DNA of 64,000 nt from Lentzea californiensis (GTDB taxonomy: Bacteria; Actinomycetota; Actinomycetes; Mycobacteriales; Pseudonocardiaceae): the NCBI RefSeq assembly GCF_024648825.1, contig NZ_JANBBE010000018.1:62001-126000 (forward strand), read 5' to 3'. This document shows, one piece after another, positions 42,963-50,774 of this stretch. Made by a program: the position numbers and the translations under genes. The notes beneath the pieces were generated by a model that ran no database searches, was not told the origin of the DNA, and was given only the letters and a program-made list of their open reading frames with translations. Position 1 is the first letter of the stretch. Each line of letters begins with the position of its first letter.

Positions 42963-43756
42963 GTCGGCCCGCTGATCCACCGGTCGCGCAGACCGGCCAG
43001 CACACCGACGGACACCAGCAGCAGCACCACGCTCAGCACGATCGCCGCGTCCGGATCCGTTTCCAGGGCGAGGTAGACCGCGAGCGGCATGGTCGTCGTC
43101 TCACCAGGGAAGTTGCCCGCGAACGTGATCGTCGCCCCGAACTCCCCCAGCGCCCGCGCCCAGCACAGCACCGCCCCCGCCACCACACCCGGCAGCACCG
43201 ACGGCAGCGTCACCCGCCGGAACGTCAGCCACCGGGAGGCACCCAGCGTGGCCGCCGCCTCCTCGTAGCGCGGATCGGCGGCCCGCAGCGCGCCCTCCAC
43301 CGAGATCACCAGGAACGGCATGGCCACGAACGCCTCCGCGACGACGACCCCGGCCGTGGTGAACGGCAGCGAGATGCCGAACCAGGCGTCGAGGTGCTCG
43401 CCGATCAGCCCGCGCCGGCCCAGCACCAGCAACAGCGCGACACCACCGACGACCGGTGGCAGCACGAGCGGCACGGTGACGAGCGCACGCAGGAATCCCC
43501 GTCCCGGCAACCCGGACCGCGCCAGCAGCCAGGCCAGCGGGATGCCGAGGAACAGGCACAGCACCGTCGCCAGCGAGGCGCAGATCAGCGACAACCGCAG
43601 CGCCTCACCGACTTCGGCACTGAGCGAAGTGGACAGTGACGTCCACGGCGTCTTGACGAGCAGACCGACGAGCGGCACCAGCAGGAACGCCAGGCCGATC
43701 ACGGCGGGAAGGACCAGGACGACCGGCAGCCGTCCGCGCACCCGGTTGCGCGTCAC
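42959..43756 (-). CDS. modB: Molybdate ABC transporter permease
   Basis: 265 residues, six transmembrane helices. The cytoplasmic EAA loop reads EEAAATLGASRWLTFRRVTLPSVLPG, and WARALGEFGATITFAGNFPGETTTMPLAVY is the conserved ModB/CysT segment. The start overlaps modA stop by 4 nt and its stop overlaps modC. It forms the molybdate channel in the membrane. Confidence 0.92.
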   Translation of the reverse strand: MTRNRVRGRLPVVLVLPAVIGLAFLLVPLVGLLVKTPWTSLSTSLSAEVGEALRLSLICASLATVLCLFLGIPLAWLLARSGLPGRGFLRALVTVPLVLPPVVGGVALLLVLGRRGLIGEHLDAWFGISLPFTTAGVVVAEAFVAMPFLVISVEGALRAADPRYEEAAATLGASRWLTFRRVTLPSVLPGVVAGAVLCWARALGEFGATITFAGNFPGETTTMPLAVYLALETDPDAAIVLSVVLLLVSVGVLAGLRDRWISGPT

Positions 43757-44529
43757 GGGTTGTCGAACCCGGCCGCGCTCAGCACCGCCCGGCCCTTGTC
43801 GGACAGCACGAAGTCCACGAAGGCCTGGGCGGTCACGGCGTTGGGTGCCTTGGCCAGCGCGGCGATCGGGTAGTCGTTGACCGCCTGCGCGGACTCGGCG
43901 AACTCGACGCCCTCGACCTCGTCGCCCGCGGCCTTCACATCGGTCTGGTAGACCAGCGCACCGTCGACCTCACCGAGCGAGACCTTGGTGAGCACAGCCT
44001 TGACGTCCTGCTCCAGCGTGTCCGGCGCGGGCGTGACCTCGGCGAGCTCGAAGACCTTCTTCGACGCGGCACCGCACGGCACCTGCTCCGCGCACAGCGC
44101 GATCTTCTTGCCGGCGTCGGCGAAGTCCGCGAGTCGCGAGATGCCGCCGGGGTTGCCCTTCGGCACCACGATGGCGAGCCTGTTCCTCGCGAACGTCCTC
44201 GGGGTGTCCGTGATCGTCTTCGTGTCGGTCACCTGCTTCATGTTCGCAGGAGCGGCGCTCGCGAACACGTCGGCGGGCGCGCCCTGGCCGAGCTGCTGCG
44301 CGAGCGCCGAGCTGCCGCCGAAGTTGAACCTGACCTTCGTGCCGGGGTTGGCCTCCTCGAAGTCCTCGCCCAGCCGGGTGAACGTCTCGGTCAGCGACGC
44401 CGCCGCGAACACGGTGACGTTCCCCGTGACCGTCTCCGAGCCCGACGAGGTGGCCGTCCGGCCGCCGGAGCCGCACCCCGCGAGCACCAGCGCGGCCGAG
44501 ACGGCCACGAGCACGCTGATCCTGGACAT
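43753..44529 (-). CDS. modA: Molybdate-binding lipoprotein
   Basis: 258 residues from ATG 44529 with GGGAGG upstream. Signal peptide ends in the lipobox LVLAGC. The mature protein matches ModA: VTVFAAASLTETFTRLGEDFE, FGGSSALAQQLGQGAPADVFASA (oxyanion-binding serines) and a C-terminal AFVDFVLSDKGRAVL. It captures molybdate or tungstate outside the cell. First gene of the modABC operon. Confidence 0.93.
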   Translation of the reverse strand: MSRISVLVAVSAALVLAGCGSGGRTATSSGSETVTGNVTVFAAASLTETFTRLGEDFEEANPGTKVRFNFGGSSALAQQLGQGAPADVFASAAPANMKQVTDTKTITDTPRTFARNRLAIVVPKGNPGGISRLADFADAGKKIALCAEQVPCGAASKKVFELAEVTPAPDTLEQDVKAVLTKVSLGEVDGALVYQTDVKAAGDEVEGVEFAESAQAVNDYPIAALAKAPNAVTAQAFVDFVLSDKGRAVLSAAGFDNP

Positions 44530-44584
44530 GGTCCGAGCCTCCCGGCGGTCGACGCCGTGCCAACCCGCAGATTCGGCACACCGC

Positions 44585-44641
44585 CATCTTAGGTTCCGCT
44601 TCTGCGGATGCAATGGTCACCCCGGAGGAGCTTCTGCGGAT
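44585..44641 (-). promoter_or_regulatory. modA promoter with two 12-bp direct repeats
   Basis: On the minus strand TTGCAT (44613-44608) and TAAGAT (44591-44586) are 16 nt apart. GCTTCTGCGGAT occurs exactly at 44598-44609 and 44630-44641, period 32 nt, one copy inside the promoter and one upstream. These are candidate operators for molybdate control. No ModE-type gene is seen in the window. Confidence 0.5.
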
Positions 44642-44697
44642 CGCAGATGCGACCTCCCGTGACGAGCGAGCCGTCCGGCGCACCCTAGGGTGGGGCC

Positions 44698-45654
44698 ATG
44701 GCGGAGCTGCTGACCATCGACGACGTCCGGGCCGCGGCCGAGGTGCTCGACGGACGGGTGCTGCGCACGCCCACACTCCCCTCGCCGGGTCTGTCCGCGC
44801 TCCTGGGCGTCCCGACGACGGTGAAGCTGGAACTGTTGCAGCGCAGCGGTTCGTTCAAGACACGCGGCGCGTTCGCGAAGATCCTCTCGCTGTCCGCCGA
44901 GGCGCGGGCGGCCGGCGTGGTCGGGGTCAGCGGCGGCAACCACGGGATCGCGCTGGCCGCCGCCGCGAACGAACTCGGCGTGGCCGCCACCATCGTGATG
45001 CCCTCCACGGCGCCGGCGCGCTCGGTCGAGCTCGCTCGGGCGTCCGGTGCGGACGTGCGGCTCACCGACGGCCTGGCGGCGGCGTTCGCGCTGCTCAACG
45101 ACCTGGTCGAGGCGGGCGCGACGCTCGTGCACCCCTACGACGACCCGATCGTGGCCGCCGCGCAGGGCACCGCGGGCCTGGAGTTCGCGACCGACGCGCC
45201 GGACGTCACCGACGTGCTGGTGAGCGTCGGCGGCGGCGGGTTCATCGCGGGCGTCGCGACGGCGTTCCACGCGCTCGTGCCCGGCGTGCGCGTGTGGGGT
45301 GTCGAGGTCGAGGGCGCGGACGCGATGCACCGCGCGCTCGCCGCTGGCGGTCCGGTGGAGATCGCGCCCACGTCGATCGTCTCGACCCTCTCGGCACCGC
45401 ACGTGTCGCAGCTGACGTACGACCACGCCGTCGCGCTGGTCGAGGACGTTCTGGTGGTGTCCGACGCGGACGCCGTGCGGGGGTCGGTCACGCTGGCCGA
45501 GACGCAGAAGGTGTGGGCCGAGCCCGCCGCCGGGTGCCTGGTGGCGGCCGCGCCCGCCGTGCTCGAACGGGTCGGTCCCGGCGCGCGGCTGGGCGTCGTG
45601 GTGTGCGGCGGGAACGTGACCTTGGCGGACATGGTCCGCTGGACGAACTCCTAA
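44698..45654 (+). CDS. Threonine/serine dehydratase-like PLP enzyme
   Basis: 318 residues, a fold-type II PLP enzyme. The PLP lysine lies in RSGSFKTRGAFAKIL (about residue 57), the phosphate-binding glycine loop is VSVGGGGFIAG, and SGGNHGIALAAAA binds the substrate. Without an ACT domain it resembles catabolic threonine/serine dehydratases or serine racemases, converting the hydroxy amino acid to keto acid and ammonia. TAGGGT lies 6 nt before the ATG (leaderless). It is divergent from modA. Confidence 0.85.
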   Translation: MAELLTIDDVRAAAEVLDGRVLRTPTLPSPGLSALLGVPTTVKLELLQRSGSFKTRGAFAKILSLSAEARAAGVVGVSGGNHGIALAAAANELGVAATIVMPSTAPARSVELARASGADVRLTDGLAAAFALLNDLVEAGATLVHPYDDPIVAAAQGTAGLEFATDAPDVTDVLVSVGGGGFIAGVATAFHALVPGVRVWGVEVEGADAMHRALAAGGPVEIAPTSIVSTLSAPHVSQLTYDHAVALVEDVLVVSDADAVRGSVTLAETQKVWAEPAAGCLVAAAPAVLERVGPGARLGVVVCGGNVTLADMVRWTNS

Positions 45655-45685
45655 GGGTTGCGCGGCGGTCCGAAGAGGCCGAGGG

Positions 45686-46099
45686 TCACGCTGCGTCCGG
45701 ATCGGTGCCGACGGCGCCGGCCGAACGAAGCGAACGCCCGAGGTCTCCGGTGAGGACGCGGGGGTGACGCCGCCACCACCACAGGTCCGGGCCTGGCAGC
45801 TCGTGAAACCGACCGAGAGCCTGGCCGTCATCGTCGGTTGTCGCGGCTTCGTACCGGTCGTCCAGAGCTTTGATCTGCGGGGTCCACAGCTGGACGACGT
45901 GGTCGTCCAGCAAGAGCCAGGCCTCGTGCAGCCAGTTCCGGCAGTAGAGGTCGTTGGTGTACTCGTGGACGTCGTCACGGTAGCCGCGCTCGATGACGCC
46001 TACCAGGGCCGCCCACGCACGCACCCTTTCTTCCACCGTGAACGCGGTGCGCCAGCCGCGCTGGTGCAACAGTTCTCCTACATCGGTTTCAGCAGCCAC
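45686..46099 (-). CDS. Hypothetical protein
   Basis: 137 residues from GTG 46099 with AAAGG upstream. The sequence is tryptophan-rich and acidic (RGWRTAFTVEERVRAWAALV, NDLYCRNWLHEAWLLLDDHV, DLWWWRRHPRVLTG), mainly helical, without signal or membrane segment. No family recognised. It is divergent from an ankyrin gene across 48 nt and convergent with the dehydratase gene. Longer open frame upstream is a shadow of the ankyrin gene. Confidence 0.6.
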   Translation of the reverse strand: MAAETDVGELLHQRGWRTAFTVEERVRAWAALVGVIERGYRDDVHEYTNDLYCRNWLHEAWLLLDDHVVQLWTPQIKALDDRYEAATTDDDGQALGRFHELPGPDLWWWRRHPRVLTGDLGRSLRSAGAVGTDPDAA

Positions 46100-46147
46100 G
46101 GACGTGAGCCTTTCACGCCTTGTCCGTCCAGACCGCGGAGGACGACA

Positions 46148-46834
46148 GTGCGACACGACGACCCGCTGGCCCTGACCGTCACCACCGCTGTCCGCGACGG
46201 CGACCTCCACGCGTTGCAGCAGCTGCTGGCGGACAACGACGGCCTGGCGTCCGCGCGGATCGTCGACGAGCAACGAAACGCACGGACGCTGCTGCACGTG
46301 CTGACGGACTGGCCCGCGAACTGCCCACGCGGTGCACAGACCGTGGCGGTGCTGGTCGCGGCAGGAGCCGATGTCAACGCACGGTTCCAGGGCTCGCACA
46401 GCGAGACGCCGCTCCACTGGGCCGCCAGCGCCGATGACGTGAAGGTGCTCGACGCGCTCCTCGACGCGGGCGCGGACATCGACGCCGACGGAGCGGTGAT
46501 CGGCGGCGGTACCCCGCTGGCCGACGCGCGGGCCTTCGCCCAGTGGCGTGCGGCGCGCCGGCTCGTCGAGCGGGGTGCGGCGGTCACGCTCACCGACGCG
46601 GCGACGCTCGGGCTGTCCGACCGGCTCGACGCCCTTCTCGCCGGCGCCACTCCGGATGACGTGGACGTCGCGTTCTGGGGCGCGTGTCACGGCGGTCAGC
46701 GGGCGTGCGCGGAGCGTCTGCTGGCGCTGGGCGCGGACGTGCACCGGGTGCCGCCGTGGGAACACGTCACGCCGCTGGATGCCGCTGTGCGCAACGGTTT
46801 CGACGACCTCGCGGCGTGGCTGCGCGATCGCTGA
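46148..46834 (+). CDS. Ankyrin-repeat protein
   Basis: 228 residues from GTG 46148 with GGAGG upstream. Ankyrin repeats are visible at HALQQLLADNDG, AVLVAAGADVNARF, TPLHWAASADDVKVLDALLDAGADIDADG and CAERLLALGADVHRV, with LDAAVRNGFDDLAAWL at the end. It is cytoplasmic and would bind a partner protein. No enzymatic domain. Confidence 0.85.
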   Translation: MRHDDPLALTVTTAVRDGDLHALQQLLADNDGLASARIVDEQRNARTLLHVLTDWPANCPRGAQTVAVLVAAGADVNARFQGSHSETPLHWAASADDVKVLDALLDAGADIDADGAVIGGGTPLADARAFAQWRAARRLVERGAAVTLTDAATLGLSDRLDALLAGATPDDVDVAFWGACHGGQRACAERLLALGADVHRVPPWEHVTPLDAAVRNGFDDLAAWLRDR

Positions 46835-46838
46835 GCTG

Positions 46839-46863
46839 GTTTTCGCACTTCAGTGCTGGGTAC
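46839..46863 (+). promoter_or_regulatory. SigB/SigF-type promoter of the DUF2795-exchanger pair
   Basis: GTTT (46839-46842), 15 nt, GGGTAC (46858-46863), matching the actinobacterial SigB/SigF consensus. The next start codon, ATG 46873, lies 9 nt downstream. Confidence 0.6.
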
Positions 46864-46872
46864 TCGGCTGAC

Positions 46873-47085
46873 ATGAAGACAGCGGAGGACGACAAGGAGA
46901 CCGAGTTGCGCCAGGTGCTGGACGAACTGTCCTATCCGGCCGACAAGGTGCGCATCGTCATCTGCGCGGAAGTGCACGACCTCGGCACCGACGTCCGCCG
47001 CCGGCTGCACCACCTCCCCCACCGCCGCTATTCCTCCCCGTCCGAGGTGCTGGACGCGCTGCCGTCCGGCACGACCCGGTCGTGA
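46873..47085 (+). CDS. DUF2795 small protein
   Basis: 70 residues from ATG 46873. LRQVLDELSYPADKVRIVICAE followed by VRRRLHHLPHRRYSSPSEVLDAL is the DUF2795 pattern (small helical proteins of unknown function often seen in stress or gas-vesicle-like contexts). It sits under a SigB-type promoter and ends 4 nt before the exchanger gene, so the two form an operon. Confidence 0.8.
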   Translation: MKTAEDDKETELRQVLDELSYPADKVRIVICAEVHDLGTDVRRRLHHLPHRRYSSPSEVLDALPSGTTRS

Positions 47086-47089
47086 CCCC

Positions 47090-48412
47090 TTGACGGACGA
47101 CGAACGGCGCCGTTTCCCGGCACGCCTCCCCTTCGCCGCGCTCGCCGCACTTCCGGGGAGCTACCTCGGCGCGGCGGAGTACCTGGGGTGGCCGCATCCC
47201 GACGTCGCTCCCCCGCTGGCGGCCCTGGTGTTCGGCATCGCCATCGTGGGTGCGGCGTTCGTGCTCGCCTGGGCCGCCGAGGCCGCTCAGGTGGACGTCA
47301 GCGCCGGACTGGCCATCGCCCTGCTCGCACTCGTGGCGGTGCTGCCCGAGTACGCGGTGGACCTGGTGTTCACCTTCGAGGCGGGGCAGGAGTTCGCCCG
47401 TGAGGGCACCTGCGTGCCGCCTCCCGGCGAGGCGGACCCGTGTTCGCTCGCGCTCGCGAACATGACCGGTGCCAACCGGGTGCTCGTCGGGTTCGGCTGG
47501 CCCCTGGTCGTGCTCGTCGGTGCGCTCGCCGTCCGGCGGGCGCACCGGGAGAGCGCGTCGACCCACGAGGGACGGATCGCGCTCGCACCGGTCATGTCGG
47601 TGGAGGTCGTGTTCCTCGCCCTGGCCACCCTGTACTCGCTGACCCTGCCGCTGCGCACGTCGCTCACCATGGTCGACGCCGCGGTCTTCCTCGCCATCTT
47701 CGCCGGTTACGCCTGGCGGCTGTCCAAGGCACCCGTGGAGGAACCGACCCTGCTCGGCGTGTCCGAGTGGGTGGGCCGGCAGGACCGGCGGCCGCGCCGC
47801 TGGTGGGTGGTCGGCATGTTCACCTTCGCCGGCGTCGTCATCCTCGCGACGGCCGAGCACTTCGCCGAGAACCTCGTGGACTCCGGGAAGAGTCTCGGCG
47901 TGGACGAGTTCCTGCTGGTGCAGTGGGTGGCGCCGCTCGCGAGCGAGTCGCCGGAGCTGATCGTCGCCTGCCTCTACGCCGCCCGGCTGATGGCCTCGCA
48001 CTCGCTCGGCACGCTGCTGTCCAGCAAGGTCAACCAGTGGACGCTGCTGGTGGGCACCATCCCGATCGTGTTCGCGATCTCCAGCGGCAGCACCCACGGC
48101 CTGCCGCTGGACGGGCACCAGCGCCTTGAGCTGCTGATCACCGCCACCCAGTCGTTGTTCGCGGTGAGCATCCTCGCGAACCTCGGTCTCACCACGATCG
48201 GCGCCACGACCCTGTTCGTCCTGTTCGCCGCCCAGTTCACCGCCAGCGTCACGCTGTCCGACGCAGCCAACCGCGTGGTGATCCTCGTGCTGTCCGGGCT
48301 CTACGTCGTGCTGGCGGTCGGGCAACTGGTGCGTCGCAGGCACATCGGCGCCCGCACCGCGCGCGACGGAGTGGTGACCCCGTTGCCCGAACTCGCGAAC
48401 CGGTCCTCGTGA
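47090..48412 (+). CDS. CaCA-family cation exchanger
   Basis: 440 residues, about eleven hydrophobic helices. The two alpha-repeats are seen at ALLALVAVLPEYAVDLVFTF and APLASESPELIVACLYAARLMAS, with the acidic residues that bind calcium or sodium. These fit the sodium/calcium exchanger superfamily. TTG 47090 is the start given, since no ATG or GTG fits before the first helix. It would extrude or exchange cations during stress, given the promoter upstream (inference). Confidence 0.82.
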   Translation: MTDDERRRFPARLPFAALAALPGSYLGAAEYLGWPHPDVAPPLAALVFGIAIVGAAFVLAWAAEAAQVDVSAGLAIALLALVAVLPEYAVDLVFTFEAGQEFAREGTCVPPPGEADPCSLALANMTGANRVLVGFGWPLVVLVGALAVRRAHRESASTHEGRIALAPVMSVEVVFLALATLYSLTLPLRTSLTMVDAAVFLAIFAGYAWRLSKAPVEEPTLLGVSEWVGRQDRRPRRWWVVGMFTFAGVVILATAEHFAENLVDSGKSLGVDEFLLVQWVAPLASESPELIVACLYAARLMASHSLGTLLSSKVNQWTLLVGTIPIVFAISSGSTHGLPLDGHQRLELLITATQSLFAVSILANLGLTTIGATTLFVLFAAQFTASVTLSDAANRVVILVLSGLYVVLAVGQLVRRRHIGARTARDGVVTPLPELANRSS

Positions 48413-48448
48413 CGGCGCGGGGCCTGTCGCAGGACAGGCCCCGCGCCG
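48413..48448. terminator. Long perfect bidirectional terminator
   Basis: A 16-bp perfect stem (GGCGCGGGGCCTGTC paired with its complement) with loop GCAG. It lies between the convergent exchanger and Rpf genes and would stop transcription from both. Confidence 0.92.
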
Positions 48449-48452
48449 GACG

Positions 48453-49040
48453 TCACTTCGTCGCGATCTTGTCGCCCGGCCTGATGAGGTCCGGGTTCGT
48501 CAGGAACCGGGCGTTCTTGGCCACCAGCGCCTGCCAGCCCCCGTCGACGCGCAGCTCCTCGGCGATGCTGCTCAGCGTGTCACCGGACTTGACCGTGTAG
48601 TCACCGTCGGGGTTGCTCGTGGACGGCGCGGCCAGCGGCACCACGCGCGACGCGGCCTTGCGACCGGCCGGGACCGGGAGCTGCCTCTGGCGCACTGGTT
48701 GCGCGGTGCCGGCGGCACGTCGTCCGCACGTGCCCCACGCTCCGATCCCCTGGGTCCGCAGAACGTTCTCCGCGACGCGGATCTGCTCCTCGCGGGAAGC
48801 CTGGTGGGCGTGGCCGGAGCCGCCGTTGGCCTGCCAGGTCGACTGGCTGAACTGGAGTCCGCCGTAGTAGCCGTTTCCGGTGTTGGTCGACCAGTTGTTG
48901 CCGCTCTCGCACTGCGCGATGCGGTCCCAGTCGACCGGGGCGGAGGCTGAGGCGATCGAGCCGCCTGTTGTGACGAGGGCCGCCGCGGAGAAGGCGATGA
49001 GCACGGCGCGACCGGTGAAGTTGCCACGAAGATGACGCAT
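48453..49040 (-). CDS. Resuscitation-promoting factor with LysM domain
   Basis: 195 residues from ATG 49040 with AAAGGGA upstream. A signal peptide (GRAVLIAFSAAALVTTGGSIASA) leads to a transglycosylase-like Rpf domain (VDWDRIAQCESGNNWSTNTG, catalytic Glu in CESGNNW; GGLQFSQSTWQANGG). After a linker, a C-terminal LysM repeat (YTVKSGDTLSSIAEELRVDGGW) binds peptidoglycan. It is secreted, cleaves cell wall and promotes growth or spore germination. Confidence 0.93.
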   Translation of the reverse strand: MRHLRGNFTGRAVLIAFSAAALVTTGGSIASASAPVDWDRIAQCESGNNWSTNTGNGYYGGLQFSQSTWQANGGSGHAHQASREEQIRVAENVLRTQGIGAWGTCGRRAAGTAQPVRQRQLPVPAGRKAASRVVPLAAPSTSNPDGDYTVKSGDTLSSIAEELRVDGGWQALVAKNARFLTNPDLIRPGDKIATK

Positions 49041-49291
49041 GTCCCTTTTGCACCCCGTCCCGCTCTCGCCCGCGAGGGCGCCCGTCCGACGAGGAATTCG
49101 TCCATGGCATGGACAGGGCGTGCCGCTGGACAGGTGAGCGAACGGCGAACCCTGGTGGTGCGGCGGTCTCACGACCGCTGGCAGGAACGTAGGAACGTCG
49201 CGCCGGTTCCGCACGCCCGGAGGCGGGCAAGATCACCCGATAGGTCGAGATCCCGGAATCGGTGTGTAAACGGCCGAAAACACGTCTCGGC
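49041..49291 (-). promoter_or_regulatory. Structured leader of the rpf gene
   Basis: About 250 nt without a gene. On the minus strand it holds hairpins such as GTCCAT-GCC-ATGGAC (49110-49124) and CTCGC-GG-GCGAG close to the ribosome-binding site. rpf genes of actinobacteria are often controlled by the ydaO c-di-AMP riboswitch. I cannot match its conserved core here with confidence. Confidence 0.3.
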
Positions 49292-49693
49292 TCACCGGTC
49301 GGTCCTTCCGCGGTTCTCGGAGTACGCGGCGGCGCTGAGCCGCTGGCGCTCGCGCTTGAGCTGCTTCTCGAAGCCGTGCCGCTCGCCGTCGGCCAGGTCG
49401 TTCCGCACGGCGCGCTCGACATCGCGGAACACGTCGTGGTACATGTCGTCGTACTCCTCGACGATCTGGAAGGTCCACCGTCCAGGAAGGACGTTGCGGC
49501 CCAGCAGCTCCCGTTGCACGCGGTCCGCGTGCTCCGCGTGCCCCGCCTCGCGCAGCGCCGCGACCGCGTCACCGAGCTCGAAGTCGGCGGTGCCGGTGAG
49601 CTGGTGGAACGAGTACAGGTGACCTCGGGCCCGTTCGGTGGTCTCCAGGGCCTTGCGGAGCTTGCCGAGCGCCTCGATCGTCTTGTCGTCCAT
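49292..49693 (-). CDS. Conserved-looking hypothetical protein
   Basis: 133 residues from ATG 49693, mostly helical and charged (EALGKLRKALETTERARGHLYSFHQLTGTADFELGDAV, then VEEYDDMYHDVFRDVERAV and a C-terminal KQLKRERQRLSAAAY). No signal or metal site. Its start is divergent from the YbdK-type ligase gene and both have GGGTAC in their promoter regions. Function unknown. Confidence 0.7.
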   Translation of the reverse strand: MDDKTIEALGKLRKALETTERARGHLYSFHQLTGTADFELGDAVAALREAGHAEHADRVQRELLGRNVLPGRWTFQIVEEYDDMYHDVFRDVERAVRNDLADGERHGFEKQLKRERQRLSAAAYSENRGRTDR

Positions 49694-49703
49694 ACCGGGC
49701 CGT

Positions 49704-49741
49704 GTACCCCGTTGTGGTTCACCCCTATCCCGCGCGGGTAC
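49704..49741. promoter_or_regulatory. Divergent SigB-type -10 boxes
   Basis: Plus strand: GGTT (49716-49719), 16 nt, GGGTAC (49736-49741) in front of the YbdK-type gene. Minus strand: GGGTAC (49709-49704), 10 nt before the ATG at 49693, with only a weak -35. Confidence 0.45.
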
Positions 49742-49777
49742 TCCGGCGGCGTCGTCCGAGAGAGCGGAGATGGGCAG

Positions 49778-50767
49778 TTGCCGGATGCGTGCGCCGACAC
49801 GGTCGGGGTGGAAGAGGAGTTCCTGCTCGTCGACGCTGCTTCCCAGCGGACGGTGATGCGCGCTCACGCCGTGCTGGCGCGGGTGCGGGACACCGAGCTG
49901 ACGAAGTTCCACGCGGAGCTGGCCGGAACCCAGGTGGAGGCGGCGACCGGGCCGTGCACCGGCGTGGCCGCGCTGGGAGAGGCGCTCGCGGAGGCTCGCT
50001 CGATGCTCACCGACGCCGCACGCGCGGAGGGGCTGGAGCTGATCTCCCGTGGCACGCCGGTCAAGGCCGCGACGCATTCGGTCATCGCGAACGGCGCACG
50101 GTTCCACCGCGTCCTCGACACGTACGCGGGGGTCGTCGAGGACTACGAGGCGTGCGGCTGCCACGTGCACGTCGGTGTGCCGGACCGCGAGACCGCGGTG
50201 GCCGTGCTGAACCACGTGCGGCCGTGGCTGCCGATCCTGCTGGCCCTGTCCGCCAACTCCCCCGATCACGGCTACGCGAGCTGGCGGATGGTGCTGCAGT
50301 CGAGGTTTCCCGGTTCGGGTGTGCCCCCGCTGTTCCGCGACGCGCGGGACTACGACGACCACGTCGCCCGAATGGTGACCTGCGGCACGCTCGTGGACGC
50401 GGCGCAGTCGTTCTGGCTCGTGCGGCTGGCGTCCCGGCTGCCGACCGTGGAGTTCCGCGCCGCGGACACCACCGCGGACGTCGACGGCGCGATGCTGCAG
50501 GCCGCGCTGTCGCGAGCTCTCGTGCACGCCGCCCATGAGGACGTCCAGAAAGGCGTGAAACCTCCCGCGGTGCGCGACGACGTGCTCGCCGCCGCCGTGT
50601 GGACGGCCTCCAGGTACGGCATCGACGGCGCCGGGGTCGACCCGTGGCGCGAGTGCCGGGTGCCCGCCACCGTGCTGCTGGACACCATGGTCGAGCACGT
50701 GACGCCCGCACTGGAGGAGCGCGGTGAACTGGCACTCGTGCGTGAGCTGGTCGCCGCGCGGGTATGA
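49778..50767 (+). CDS. YbdK-type carboxylate-amine ligase (GCS2 family)
   Basis: 329 residues. TTG 49778 with GGAGA 7 nt upstream gives the expected short N-terminus before VGVEEEFLLVD, the ATP/metal-binding strand of glutamate-cysteine ligase type 2. HAELAGTQVEAATGPC, ACGCHVHVGVPDRE and PTVEFRAADT are the other conserved elements. E. coli YbdK has weak glutamate-cysteine ligase activity; the real substrate here is unknown. It is followed by the haem-oxygenase-like gene 7 nt later. Confidence 0.88.
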   Translation: MPDACADTVGVEEEFLLVDAASQRTVMRAHAVLARVRDTELTKFHAELAGTQVEAATGPCTGVAALGEALAEARSMLTDAARAEGLELISRGTPVKAATHSVIANGARFHRVLDTYAGVVEDYEACGCHVHVGVPDRETAVAVLNHVRPWLPILLALSANSPDHGYASWRMVLQSRFPGSGVPPLFRDARDYDDHVARMVTCGTLVDAAQSFWLVRLASRLPTVEFRAADTTADVDGAMLQAALSRALVHAAHEDVQKGVKPPAVRDDVLAAAVWTASRYGIDGAGVDPWRECRVPATVLLDTMVEHVTPALEERGELALVRELVAARV

Positions 50768-50774
50768 CTCCTGA

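Noticed and set aside
44613..44697. Helix-turn-helix-like peptide MVTPEELLRIADATSRDER upstream of the dehydratase gene
   Set aside because: It runs out of frame into the dehydratase gene after about 28 codons, has no family match I trust, and overlaps the modA promoter repeats. Kept only as a possible gene remnant.
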